Shown piece after piece: positions 1 through 8,882 of a DNA stretch of 36,873 nucleotides. The translations under genes and the position numbers were made by a program. Location: NCBI GenBank assembly GCA_030591445.1, contig JAUVBB010000008.1, positions 1 through 36,873 on the forward strand, given 5' to 3'. The DNA comes from Deltaproteobacteria bacterium. GTDB lineage: Bacteria; Myxococcota; B64-G9. The notes under the pieces are model-generated. The model searched no databases. It was not told the origin of the DNA and saw nothing but the letters and a program-made list of their open reading frames with translations. Positions within the stretch are counted from its first letter, which is position 1; each line of letters opens with the position of its first letter.

Positions 1-34
1 AAAAATTGCATTGCTTTTCGGCAATGCAATTTTT
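1..34 (-). terminator. Rho-independent terminator of the DUF3604 gene
   Basis: A perfect 14-bp inverted repeat (arms 1-14 and 21-34) encloses a 6-nt loop. Read on the minus strand, the stem ends in a run of five T. It lies 25 bp beyond the stop codon of the minus-strand gene ending at 59. The A-run on the other side makes it potentially bidirectional. Confidence 0.8.
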
Positions 35-58
35 GCAACAACGTCCCCCGTCTTCGAT

Positions 59-1960
59 TTAGCGCAACCAGACCGGCGAGGTCCAGGCGCGTTCTTGAAT
101 GGCGCGATAGAAGCGGGGGTCGGAACAGCTTTCCGGACGCTGGTCGGCCGCGAGGGTATGGCACTGGCGAACACTCCAGCGGCAGGTGGGAACTTCCAGC
201 ACCCGGGCATAGTAAAAGGCGGGTTGGGTCGGATCAAAGGCAGGATCGGACCAGACGGCACACAATTGCTCGGAGCCGGCGCCGTCGGTCTCACAGCTGT
301 CTAAATTGACCGCGCCAATGTCAGCCGCCCCGGCCACCTCAAAGACTTTTTCGCGAAGACGACCGGCTTCGTCGAGCCAACCTTTGACCACTTGAATTCG
401 CTGCAGTTTGGCGCCGACATCGGCCTGGGCCCAGACGGCAAAGGTCGGAGCATCACCGGCAGGGCCGGCCTCCAGAGTTCCACCCATGGGCACGCCCTGG
501 CCATAGCCCAACTCGACGCGGTCTTTACGCTCGCAAAGATTGTCGGGAAAATCCCAGCCGGCAAAGAAGCGCACTTCGATGCGGGGCCCGGAGGTGCCAT
601 AGACCTCGCGGCGACGAAAGGCCTCGAACAAGGCATCGCGAGAGTTCTCCACCGCCCATACCGCCGCCAGGCCACCGGGGCCATGACGAACACCATGGTG
701 GGTCATGTTGCCGGGACCAAGACGCTTTTCGACAGTGTCGTCGGTAGTGCCCACATGGCCTTCGAACTGCCGCTCGTCGACAAAACCGGCGGTGGCGTTG
801 TGGGTATCGGTCGAGCCAATGATGCCCAGGCGAAAGGGATTGATGCCCAGACGGGCTTCTTCGGCCAGGCCGGTTTTGAGCACATTGCGCACGAAGTCGT
901 GCTTGGACACACAACCCAATAGCGATACCCCACCGGCGCCGGGCACGTCCCCGCAATCGGCGTGCGGCCCGAAGCGTTCCTTTTCGAAATCGCAGAGCGG
1001 ATCATTGTGGTTGCCGCCGCTGTCGAGAGTCGCATCGCACTCCATGTCCCCTTTGTGCTGGAATATCTCCACCAAGGGTTCCATCTGCGCGCGCAAGGCC
1101 GCCCGTTCGCGGGCAAGCTCCAGGCTCTCCGTGCCGGGGTCAAACAGCTGGCCGTTGGACCAATTGCTGTTGTGGGGGATGGAGATGACATCACAACCGC
1201 TGCCGGCCTCGATACAGTTGGCGCGCAGATCGCGCAGCAAGTCCATGGGATCCGGGTATTCGAAATAAGAAGGCGGCAAGTCCGGCACTTCGGCGTTGCG
1301 AAAGATGACGTTGCGGTGCAAATTGGTGGCGGCGATGGAGTTGGTGTACTCGTAGGCAACAAAGGAAGTGAAACTGCAGGCCGAGGTTCGATCGTAAGCG
1401 TCTTCGGCTGCTTTTTGCACCCGCGCCCAAACTTCCTGAGCCACTTCGAGACAACCTTCGGGGTTGGGCAGGCAAAGATCATCCGAGCGCCGCGGATCGG
1501 GCTTGGTCATGCGTACCCCAAAATCAACCACGTCGCTGACATCGCCGCGCCGGTAACTGACACAAGCGGGCGAATCATAGACCGGCGAGCCAGGGCTTAC
1601 GCAAAGCTCGATCTCGCCCAGGTACTCGTGATGGTCGGTGACCGCGGCAAAATCCAGCGGACGCGACAATTGCACCACCCGCTCACCGTCTTGCCCCTCG
1701 ACCGGTGAGATGGCCAGTGCCTGGCCCCGGGCAAAATCATAGACATCGTCCGGCGTAGCATGATTGCCATAGGCCCAGGCGTCGAAGGACAGACCGGTGT
1801 GGGCATGGAGATCGCCGAAATACAGATTGCGATAAAAGTTGCCATCGCTACAGGGCTCACGTTCCTCGGTATAGCTTAGAGACAATTGCGGCTCGGACTT
1901 CTTAGCACAGGCGACAAACAGAACCAGGAACACAAAACAGGCAAGCAAGTAGGCTCTCAT
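59..1960 (-). CDS. DUF3604 family lipoprotein (PHP-like metal-binding fold)
   Basis: This 633-residue protein starts with a lipoprotein signal peptide (hydrophobic residues 4-17, then Cys18), so it should be anchored on the outer side of a membrane. The body matches the DUF3604 family: FGDLHAHTG at about 48-56, a DHH at 109-111, an HNSN segment and a late STDTHN segment. These His/Asp motifs resemble the metal ligands of PHP-type phosphoesterases, so a hydrolase is plausible, but the substrate is unknown. Several Cys pairs suggest disulfides in an exported protein. AAGGAG sits 6 nt before the ATG. It follows two chemoreceptor genes on the same strand after a 65-bp gap, and a terminator lies just past its end. 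Confidence 0.85.
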   Translation of the reverse strand: MRAYLLACFVFLVLFVACAKKSEPQLSLSYTEEREPCSDGNFYRNLYFGDLHAHTGLSFDAWAYGNHATPDDVYDFARGQALAISPVEGQDGERVVQLSRPLDFAAVTDHHEYLGEIELCVSPGSPVYDSPACVSYRRGDVSDVVDFGVRMTKPDPRRSDDLCLPNPEGCLEVAQEVWARVQKAAEDAYDRTSACSFTSFVAYEYTNSIAATNLHRNVIFRNAEVPDLPPSYFEYPDPMDLLRDLRANCIEAGSGCDVISIPHNSNWSNGQLFDPGTESLELARERAALRAQMEPLVEIFQHKGDMECDATLDSGGNHNDPLCDFEKERFGPHADCGDVPGAGGVSLLGCVSKHDFVRNVLKTGLAEEARLGINPFRLGIIGSTDTHNATAGFVDERQFEGHVGTTDDTVEKRLGPGNMTHHGVRHGPGGLAAVWAVENSRDALFEAFRRREVYGTSGPRIEVRFFAGWDFPDNLCERKDRVELGYGQGVPMGGTLEAGPAGDAPTFAVWAQADVGAKLQRIQVVKGWLDEAGRLREKVFEVAGAADIGAVNLDSCETDGAGSEQLCAVWSDPAFDPTQPAFYYARVLEVPTCRWSVRQCHTLAADQRPESCSDPRFYRAIQERAWTSPVWLR

Positions 1961-2025
1961 CCGATCTCCTTATGGGAAAATTCGAATCGATGCTACTTTC
2001 GTGCCGTTTTGCTGTCAATTGGATA

Positions 2026-3663
2026 TCAATCAGAATCTTTCAGATCATAGCGGGCCACCAGCTCTTCCAATTGGCGGGCCATGCTATTGAGGGAATCACT
2101 GCCCTTTTCTACCTGCTGGGTGCTGTTGAGGTTCTCGGAAGCGGCCTGGTTCACGCTGGTCATGGCCTGGGCTACCTGTTCCAGACCAACGACTTGTTCG
2201 TTCGAGCTGATGGCAATTCGCTTGGCGTTTTCCGCCGAGGTAGAGATAACCCCGCCCAGGCGTTGAATGACAGCACCGGTGTTCTTGATGCTGTTGACCC
2301 CAGCCTCGGCGCGCTCGCGACCCGCCCGGGCCATGCGAAACACGCCTTCGATGGCGGTCTGGATATTGTTCAGGGTCTTGCCCACCTGGGAGGTGGCCTG
2401 CTTGGACTGAGACGCGAGATTCTTCACTTCTTGGGCCACCACCGCAAAACCAAGACCGGACTCTCCTGCCTTGGCTGCCTCAATCGAAGCGTTGACCGCC
2501 AAAAGATTGGACTGCTCGGCCACCTGATTGACCATGGCAATAATCTCGCCCACTTCACTGACCTGGCCGCGCAGGTCTTCGATACCGGCGGCGATTTGCT
2601 CTGATTGCGCGCGGATACGGTCGATTTCGGCGGCCGACTCTTCCACTGCCCCCAGTCCCTCCTGGGAGACGTTCATCGACTCTTCCGAACTCTCCACGAT
2701 GGCGCCTGCGCTCTGCTTGGCCACTTGACCTGATTGCTTCATTTCTTCGATGGTAGCAGTGGTCTCGGCGATGGACGAGGCTTGTTCGCTGGCCGCGGAA
2801 CTCAGCTGGGCGGTAGCGCTGGTCACTTCCGATGAAGTCTCCATTACCTGGGCGACTGCTTCTTTGATGGCCCCCACTTGATCACGCAAGGCATTGGCCA
2901 TTTGATCGATCGATCCGCTAAGCTGGGCAATCTCGTTTTCACCGTTTCGGTCCATGACCGGCCGGCTCAAATCTCCCGCGGCCACGCTACGGGCCATGTC
3001 GGTCATTTCGGTCAAGGCGCCGGTGACCCCGCGCAAGATGAAGACCGACAGCAGCGTTAGCAGAGCCAGAATAATAACGGTCACCAAAATGGCAGTCCGG
3101 GTAGAGGTCTGGATGGTGTTTCCCGCCGCCACGAAAGCAGCTTTCATTTCTTTCTGATCGCTTTCGATGGCCGCGGTCAGCATCTCGTGAACCGCGTTGA
3201 ATTTCTTGGTCATGGCGGCTATCTGCTCGATTTCCGCCCCACCAAAGGAAAATGATTCATCGTCCTCAGCGACCAGCATTTGCCGGCTGGTCTGAACTGC
3301 CAGTTGGTAATAGTCTTGAAAGGCGGCCGCAAATTTTTCTACATCCTGCTCATTTCGTATCGGGTTTAGCTTGGACTCCGCTAGCAATTTCTTCATATGA
3401 TCTTCTACCAAGGCCACCTCTGCCAGGATTTCTTCGTCCGCGGTGGCCACCGCATCCTGAAATTTGCGTTGGACTTCCTCTAGTTGTCCCTCTAACTGCA
3501 TGCTCAGTTGCAAAGCCGGGACAAAGCCGGTCTCAATCCGCTCCAAGTGGCTCTCGTTTTGCTTCCCGATCCACAAGGTCTGCACGATGATCAGGATAAA
3601 ACCACTGGCCGCCAACAAGGGCATCATGGCCACTGTGTATCCAAGTTTCAGATTCTTGAGCAA
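2026..3663 (-). CDS. Methyl-accepting chemotaxis protein, tandem copy 1
   Basis: This 545-residue transmembrane chemoreceptor has TM1 at about 9-32, a helical periplasmic sensor at about 35-188 of the four-helix-bundle type, TM2 at about 190-212, HAMP at about 213-265, and a long cytoplasmic signalling coiled coil. The conserved hairpin tip (NLLAVNASIEAAKAGE) lies near residue 390 and would contact CheA/CheW. There is no C-terminal NWETF-type CheR tether. The start is TTG, at the position where the paralogue at 3837-5477 has ATG; both share the context GAYGACTGCT just upstream. It is a near duplicate of that paralogue: the signalling domains are almost identical, and most differences are in the sensor and the helix after HAMP. 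The ligand is unknown. Confidence 0.92.
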   Translation of the reverse strand: MLKNLKLGYTVAMMPLLAASGFILIIVQTLWIGKQNESHLERIETGFVPALQLSMQLEGQLEEVQRKFQDAVATADEEILAEVALVEDHMKKLLAESKLNPIRNEQDVEKFAAAFQDYYQLAVQTSRQMLVAEDDESFSFGGAEIEQIAAMTKKFNAVHEMLTAAIESDQKEMKAAFVAAGNTIQTSTRTAILVTVIILALLTLLSVFILRGVTGALTEMTDMARSVAAGDLSRPVMDRNGENEIAQLSGSIDQMANALRDQVGAIKEAVAQVMETSSEVTSATAQLSSAASEQASSIAETTATIEEMKQSGQVAKQSAGAIVESSEESMNVSQEGLGAVEESAAEIDRIRAQSEQIAAGIEDLRGQVSEVGEIIAMVNQVAEQSNLLAVNASIEAAKAGESGLGFAVVAQEVKNLASQSKQATSQVGKTLNNIQTAIEGVFRMARAGRERAEAGVNSIKNTGAVIQRLGGVISTSAENAKRIAISSNEQVVGLEQVAQAMTSVNQAASENLNSTQQVEKGSDSLNSMARQLEELVARYDLKDSD

Positions 3664-3836
3664 AAGCAGTCATCTCCAAACTAGGCAGTTCCTGTTTCAA
3701 AACTATGGAACCATTGTGACCGAAAAAGAGGGCAAGCACAAATTGGCCAAGGTCATGCCGAGGAATGAGTGATAACAGTTCGGTTCAGGATGAGGAGTCA
3801 GCCATCAAGGATGGGGGGCTACTTCACTAGTGGCAA

Positions 3837-5477
3837 TCAGGCGGAGTCTTTCAGCTCATAGCGGGCCACCAGCTCTTCCAATTGGCGGGCCATGCTATTG
3901 AGGGAATCACTGCCCTTTTCTACCTGCTGGGTGCTGTTAAGGTTTTCGGAGGCGGCCATGTTCACGCTGGTCATGGCCTGGGCTACCTGTTCCAGACCAA
4001 CGACTTGTTCGTTCGAGCTGATGGCAATTCGCTTGGCGTTTTCCGCCGAGGTGGAGATGACCCCGCCCAGGCGCTGGATGACAGCACCAGTGTTCTTAAT
4101 GCTGCTGACCCCAGCCTCGGCGCGCTCGCGACCCGCCCGGGCCATGCGAAACACACCTTCGATGGCGGTCTGGATATTGTTCAGGGTCTTGCCCACCTGG
4201 GAGGTGGCCTGCTTGGACTGCGACGCGAGATTCTTCACTTCTTGGGCCACCACGGCAAAACCAAGACCGGACTCTCCCGCCTTGGCCGCTTCAATCGATG
4301 CGTTGACCGCCAAAAGATTTGACTGCTCGGCCACCTGATTGACCATGGAAATGATTTCGCCCACTTCGCTGACCTGGGTGCGCAAACCTTCAATACCGGT
4401 GGCAATTTCCTCCGATTGCTCGCGGATACGATCGATTTCGGCGGCCGATTCTTCCACTGCCCCTAGTCCCTCCTGAGAGACATCCATCGATTCTTCCGAA
4501 CTTTCCACGATGTTGCTGGCGCTCTGCTTGGCCACTTGACCCGATTGCTTCATCTCTTCGATGGTGGAGGTGGTCTCGGCGATGGACGAAGCTTGTTCGC
4601 TAGCCGCGGAACTCAACTGGGCGGTCGCGCTGGTCACTTCCGATGAATTCTGCAGAAGTTTGCTAACTGCTTCTTTGATGGCACCTACTTGATCACGCAA
4701 GGCATCGGCCATCTGATCGATCGATCCGCTGAGCTGGGCAATTTCGTTTTCACCATTGCGGTTCATGACCGGCCGGCTCAGATCGCCCGCGGCCACGCTA
4801 CGGGCCATGTCGGTCATTTCGTTCAGGGCGCCCGTGACCCCGCGCAAGATAAAGGCCGACAGCAGCGCCAACAGAGTCAGAATAATGACGGTCACAATAA
4901 TGGCGGTCCGGGTAGAGGTCTGGATGGTCTCTCCCGCCGACATGAAAGCAGCTTTCATTTCCTTGCGATCATTTTCGGTCGCCTTGGCCAACATCTCTTT
5001 CACCGTGTTGAGTTTCTTGGTCATGGCCCCTATCTGCGCGGTGAGTTCCTCGGCACCCAGGGCCGAAGATTCATCATCCTCGGCGACCATCATTTGCTGG
5101 CTGGTCTTGACCGCCACCTGATAGTAGTCTTGAAACGTCGCTTCAAACTTCTCCACATCCTGTACATTGCGGATGGGATTGAGCTTGGATGCCTCCAGCA
5201 ACTTCAGCACAACATCTCGGACTAGCGCCACCTCCTGCAGCATGTCTTCGTCCTGGATGGCCACCGCCGCTTGCAATTTGCGCTGAACTTCGTCTAGCTG
5301 TTTTTCCAACTGCATGCTCAGTTGTAGAGCCGGGACATAACCGGTCTCGATCCGGTTCAAATGGGTTTCGTTTTGCCTCCCGATCCATAAGGTTTGAACA
5401 ATGATCAGGATAAAGCCAATCGCCGCCAACAAGGGCATCATGGCCACCGTGTATCCGAACTTTAGATTTCTGAACAT
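3837..5477 (-). CDS. Methyl-accepting chemotaxis protein, tandem copy 2
   Basis: This 546-residue chemoreceptor has the same architecture as its neighbour: TM1 near 9-32, a helical periplasmic sensor, TM2 near 190-213, HAMP, then the methyl-accepting signalling domain with the AVNASIEAAKAGE hairpin. It starts with ATG, preceded by AGGGGA about 9 nt upstream. It is the upstream member of a head-to-tail pair; 173 bp separate it from copy 1. The sensor has diverged more than the cytoplasmic part, which fits duplication followed by ligand specialisation or by gene conversion of the signalling half. No che genes lie in the window, so its partner histidine kinase is encoded elsewhere. Confidence 0.92.
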   Translation of the reverse strand: MFRNLKFGYTVAMMPLLAAIGFILIIVQTLWIGRQNETHLNRIETGYVPALQLSMQLEKQLDEVQRKLQAAVAIQDEDMLQEVALVRDVVLKLLEASKLNPIRNVQDVEKFEATFQDYYQVAVKTSQQMMVAEDDESSALGAEELTAQIGAMTKKLNTVKEMLAKATENDRKEMKAAFMSAGETIQTSTRTAIIVTVIILTLLALLSAFILRGVTGALNEMTDMARSVAAGDLSRPVMNRNGENEIAQLSGSIDQMADALRDQVGAIKEAVSKLLQNSSEVTSATAQLSSAASEQASSIAETTSTIEEMKQSGQVAKQSASNIVESSEESMDVSQEGLGAVEESAAEIDRIREQSEEIATGIEGLRTQVSEVGEIISMVNQVAEQSNLLAVNASIEAAKAGESGLGFAVVAQEVKNLASQSKQATSQVGKTLNNIQTAIEGVFRMARAGRERAEAGVSSIKNTGAVIQRLGGVISTSAENAKRIAISSNEQVVGLEQVAQAMTSVNMAASENLNSTQQVEKGSDSLNSMARQLEELVARYELKDSA

Positions 5478-5503
5478 GAGCAGTCGTCCCCTAGAATTAC
5501 GAT

Positions 5504-5532
5504 GTGATACTCAATCTAAGAAAGACAAGCAA
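5504..5532 (-). promoter_or_regulatory. Possible sigma-70 promoter for the chemoreceptor pair
   Basis: On the minus strand a TTGCTT box (5527-5532) and a TATCAC box (5504-5509) are 17 nt apart, ending about 27 nt before the start codon of copy 2. Both boxes match the consensus only partly. No sigma-28 or sigma-54 consensus was found in this 259-bp gap. Confidence 0.25.
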
Positions 5533-5736
5533 AATGCATGCCCAATCACCTCGCAAAAACGGAAGCCGCTCCAACACTCGAAAAAAAATAAACAATACTG
5601 GGCAGCTCAGGAATCTCGCACCGTATTTTAGCACCATCAATTGGTAACTGTTCACAACATCTCTTGGCCAATGTTAGCAACTCTAGCAAATGAAATCTAT
5701 GCCACCTAGACCGGACACTCCGGGTTGTGGCAATGT

Positions 5737-6333
5737 CTAGTTTCTATCGGGTAGATTTTCCAACAAGGAAGCCTTGATGACTTCCAAGGAGCTGCAAGGC
5801 TGGCCCTGGGCCAGGCTTTCGGCGGCATCCAAATCACAAAAGCCGTCGGCGTCTTTTTCGAAACCCTCTACTTGGGTTATTTCTACCGCCAGCAAGATGT
5901 GATCCGGCTCTGGGCTGGTCAAGATAACCCGCCAGACCTCCCCGCGGCAGGGCCCGTCACCCGACGAATAGGCGGAAGTACCACTGCCATACCAACCAGA
6001 GCCGTCGTTGCCGGTATCAAAAGCCCATCCCGAAAGGTTGAAAGAGTCATCAGCTGCCTCTTGGCGGCAGTTTTCCAGATCGAGGCAGGTCATCGCCGAA
6101 AGAAAGTCGATGATGAAATTATCCACGCGCACGTACATCATGGTGGCAGACTGGGTCTCCATAATCGACGGTCCTTCTAGATCACAAGCGTCCAAATTCT
6201 CGGTCCAGGAATCAATCTGGTAGATTCCCTCAAATTTGGTCTCGATCCCGGAACCGCCGCAGCCGCAGGCAAGCATCATCAAACCCGTGGACAGAATCGA
6301 CACCATAAGCAGTGATCTATTTGTACCCTTCAT
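5737..6333 (-). CDS. Small lipoprotein of unknown function
   Basis: This 198-residue protein has a lipoprotein signal (hydrophobic residues 8-22, MLAC at 20-23, then CGG). I do not recognise the family. The mature part is acidic, with several cysteines spaced as in disulfide-bonded exported proteins, and a Gly/Ser/Tyr-rich centre around 105-125. GGAGG lies 7 nt before the ATG, which supports this start. It is divergent from the PATAN/TPR gene that begins at 6420. A short CTAGAC/GTCTAG inverted repeat (5706-5711 and 5735-5740) straddles its stop codon and could help termination, but it lacks a T-run. Confidence 0.7.
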   Translation of the reverse strand: MKGTNRSLLMVSILSTGLMMLACGCGGSGIETKFEGIYQIDSWTENLDACDLEGPSIMETQSATMMYVRVDNFIIDFLSAMTCLDLENCRQEAADDSFNLSGWAFDTGNDGSGWYGSGTSAYSSGDGPCRGEVWRVILTSPEPDHILLAVEITQVEGFEKDADGFCDLDAAESLAQGQPCSSLEVIKASLLENLPDRN

Positions 6334-6419
6334 CCAGCGCCTCCATTGAGCAGTGGAATTTTATTCTTCACCCAGGTAAACTTTTCTCGATATCAAGTAC
6401 TCTAGCACGGGAAGGCGCC

Positions 6420-8018
6420 ATGACAAACACGCCTGTGGATGAACGCTACGCCGGTTGTTGGGAAAAGTCGGCGGTCTTGGCCGAGCCGATATCCGGCCGG
6501 GACCTGGACCTGGCCGGGTTTGCCTTTCATCGGGTGGTGGCTCAACTGTTCTTACATCGGGCCACTGGAAGCTTGACCTTGCATCATAGCCAATTCGAAA
6601 AGCTGGTCGTATTTCGTGATGGCTACCCGGTGCTGGCCGAATCGAACTTGGCCGACGAATCATTGGAACGTTTTTTGGTCAAGCGAGAGCTCCTGGACGA
6701 ACCCACCCTCTATGCGGCCTTGAGCGAAGCAGTCGCCCAGAAACGTCCCCTGGCCGAAATCCTGGTCGCCGGCGGTCAAATCGAGCCTTCGGTGTTGTTC
6801 TCGGCTTTGCGCCGTAATTTCGGCCTTTGTATTCTCAATGCCTTTCGTACCGATGTGGGCAAGCTGCGTTTCGATGCCTCTACTCCCGATTTGGAGAACC
6901 GTCTGGAACTCAAGATGCAGCCCTCAGCCCTGTTGTTGCGCGGCATCTGTGGCTTTTCTCCTCTGAACGGCATCCAAGCTGAGTTCCAGGAGGCAATCGA
7001 TTTGCCCTTTCGGATCCGGCCGCAGGCATTAGAAGACATGAAAGAATTACAGTTGAACACGGTTGATCGGAGGGCCGCCGATGTCCTGTCCGATCCGCAC
7101 ACGGTATCGAGCCTGGCCCAGACTGCCAAAATCAGCGATGAGATGGCACTTAGGCTCTTGTATTCTTTTGCGCTATTGGGCCTGGCCGGCCCGGCCGCTT
7201 TGGTCGAAAAGGAACAACGATCGCAACAAGAAGCCGCGCGGGCAACCGTACCCGAACCTGCCCCGGCGGCCCCGCCCAGCGATACCCTTTTGGAGAAAAA
7301 ACCCCTGGTCGAAGCCATGGCCAAGGCCATCGATCACGCCTACCTGGTGGTCAAGGGACAAACCTACTTTCAAGTGCTGGGGGTCGAAGAAAACGCCAGC
7401 CCCGAGGAAGTTAAACGCGCCTTTATCGAACGCTGCCACCATCTGAGCCCCATGCGTTTTGCCGATTACGAACTGGGCGAGAGAATCGAACAGGTAGAGG
7501 AAATCTTCGTTACCTTGGCCCGCGCCTATGCTTTCTTGTCCCATCCCGGTTTGCGTAAAGAGTACCAAAAGCGGCTGGCGGCCAAGGAAAACAAACAGGC
7601 CCAGCAAGCTAAACAGCCCAAAGCTACTGCCGGGGCGGCTTTTGCCATCAAGACCGAACTGCTCAAAAGCGACACCCACATCGCCAAGGGCCTGGAGATG
7701 ATAAAACAAAAACGCTATTCGGAGGCGGCCAAATACTTCTCCTTCGCCGTTGATGTCGACGCTACCAACCCCAAAGCCTATGCGCACCTGGCCATGGCCT
7801 ATTTTCTGACCGATCCGGCCACCGGCCTGGCTACCGCGATTCAATTCATCCAGAAAGGCCTGGCCATCAACCCCCAATCCGCGGTGGTAAATTTCAACTT
7901 GGGCCGCATTTACGAAATGGCCAGAGACAAGCCCCAAGCCTTGGCCGCCTATCGCCAATGCCTGCAAGCCGACCCCCAGCACAAATCCGCCCGCGCCGCC
8001 GTCCTGCGCCTGCAATAA
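6420..8018 (+). CDS. PATAN (DUF4388)-J-like-TPR protein
   Basis: This 532-residue cytoplasmic protein begins with a PATAN/DUF4388-like module (about 25-190, with the typical GxLxLHHxxFxKLVVFRDGxPV pattern), a family linked to two-component and gliding-type regulation. A J-like domain lies at about 310-387 (TYFQVLGVEENASPEEV), and TPRs run from about 418 to the end. The HPD tripeptide that J-domains use to stimulate DnaK is replaced by HHLSP, so it probably does not act as a normal co-chaperone. The ORF stays open back to 6312, but that would overlap the divergent lipoprotein gene; the ATG at 6420 has GGGAAGG upstream and was chosen. The domain order suggests a scaffold or signalling adaptor (inference). 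Confidence 0.85.
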   Translation: MTNTPVDERYAGCWEKSAVLAEPISGRDLDLAGFAFHRVVAQLFLHRATGSLTLHHSQFEKLVVFRDGYPVLAESNLADESLERFLVKRELLDEPTLYAALSEAVAQKRPLAEILVAGGQIEPSVLFSALRRNFGLCILNAFRTDVGKLRFDASTPDLENRLELKMQPSALLLRGICGFSPLNGIQAEFQEAIDLPFRIRPQALEDMKELQLNTVDRRAADVLSDPHTVSSLAQTAKISDEMALRLLYSFALLGLAGPAALVEKEQRSQQEAARATVPEPAPAAPPSDTLLEKKPLVEAMAKAIDHAYLVVKGQTYFQVLGVEENASPEEVKRAFIERCHHLSPMRFADYELGERIEQVEEIFVTLARAYAFLSHPGLRKEYQKRLAAKENKQAQQAKQPKATAGAAFAIKTELLKSDTHIAKGLEMIKQKRYSEAAKYFSFAVDVDATNPKAYAHLAMAYFLTDPATGLATAIQFIQKGLAINPQSAVVNFNLGRIYEMARDKPQALAAYRQCLQADPQHKSARAAVLRLQ

Positions 8019-8036
8019 GGCTAAATCGAAAACTCA

Positions 8037-8651
8037 TTACTTCGCAATCACGCCGGCCGCCTCCGCCACCCGGGCCAGTTCCGGATAAGGCTTGGCCCCG
8101 ACCACACGCTGCCCGTTGGCAAAAACCAAGGTCGGGATGCTGTTGACCCCGGCTTGCCGGGCTTCGCTACGGATGGCATCAACCCCCGCCAGATATCGAT
8201 CTTGACTGCGCGCCGCCAAGGCCTGCTCCGAATCGAGACCAGCGCGGCGAGCAATCTCGGCAAGTTGCGCGGAATCCTCTAGATTGGCCCCCTCCCGCCA
8301 AACCGCGGCCATGGCCATCTCTCTAAACTGCGTGAGTCTACCTTGTTCGCGCGCGTATTCGGCCACCGCCAGCGCCGCCCGCGTATTTTGCAGACGGTCC
8401 CCCACGGTCATGGCACCCAAACCATGACTCTGCGCCACCTGCTGGATATGATCTATCATGGGCTCAAGCTGATCCCGGGCAAAGACCCGATCCAGCAACA
8501 CTCCGCCGACCGGCGTCTCCGGATGAAGTTCAAAACCCCGCCAATCCAACTCGATGTCGTAAACCTCTTGCAACCTGACCAGGCCGCCTTGCTCCGCAAT
8601 GAAGCAAAAAGGTCAGACAAAATCCGAGTAAAGTTTTATCACGCTGGTCAT
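8037..8651 (-). CDS. DsbA/FrnE-family selenoprotein, Sec in a UPFC active site
   Basis: This thioredoxin-fold thiol oxidoreductase is predicted to be 204 residues with selenocysteine at position 13. From the ATG at 8651 the frame reads MTSVIKLYSDFV, then TGA (8613-8615), then PFCFIAEQGG. DsbA/FrnE proteins have CPWC or CPFC at exactly this place, so TGA replaces the reactive N-terminal Cys of CxxC. The rest fits the family: an all-helical insert, then VNSIPTLVF with the cis-Pro at about 173. GGAGGTGA lies 3 nt before this ATG, whereas the first possible start after the TGA (TTG at 8573) has no Shine-Dalgarno and would lose the active site. A SECIS-like hairpin follows the TGA. The alternative is a nonsense mutation or sequencing error in a Cys codon. 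Confidence 0.8.
8570..8587 (-). promoter_or_regulatory. Candidate bacterial SECIS hairpin for the DsbA-like selenoprotein
   Basis: On the coding strand, 25 nt after the TGA, GCGGCCT and AGGTTGC form a 7-bp stem (two G-U pairs) closed by the tetraloop GGTC. The loop starts 33 nt after the stop codon. SelB recognises a small hairpin with G residues at the apex downstream of UGA, and the same GGTC loop occurs in the second selenoprotein gene of this window. A competing hairpin at 8584-8612 overlaps its 5' arm. Confidence 0.6.
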
Positions 8652-8786
8652 GGCTCACCTCCATCTATTCTGAACTTGCCGGGTAATGTAGCGCCGAAAC
8701 AGCAATAAGTTCAACCCTGCAAAATGGTTACTCACCGACTGCAATTACCGTACAGTTGTAATATGGCTCTATTTGTACATTTTCTC

Positions 8787-8813
8787 TTGACAATACTTCA
8801 GTAAATCTATAGC
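8787..8813 (+). promoter_or_regulatory. Possible promoter of the VWA lipoprotein gene
   Basis: A perfect TTGACA (8787-8792) stands in an AT-rich stretch about 90 nt before the VWA gene. The best -10 candidate, TATAGC (8808-8813), is only 15 nt away, so only the -35 box is convincing. Confidence 0.25.
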
Positions 8814-8882
8814 CAGTCTCGTTCCTTGGGCGCAAACGCCCGACTCGTTAATGTAGTCCAAACAAAGGGAGAGGGAGAAATC

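Noticed and set aside
392-1708. Plus-strand ORFs of 176-248 codons opposite the DUF3604 gene
   Set aside because: They are shadows of a well-supported lipoprotein gene on the minus strand.
5560-5580. Sigma-54-like site on the minus strand upstream of the chemoreceptors
   Set aside because: GG and GC are 11 nt apart instead of 10 and the -24 box lacks GGCAC.
8584-8612. A second hairpin directly after the TGA of the DsbA-like gene
   Set aside because: It pairs 9 bp plus a mismatch, but its loop (ATTGC) begins only 12 nt after the TGA and lacks the GG apex; the hairpin at 8570-8587 fits SECIS rules better.
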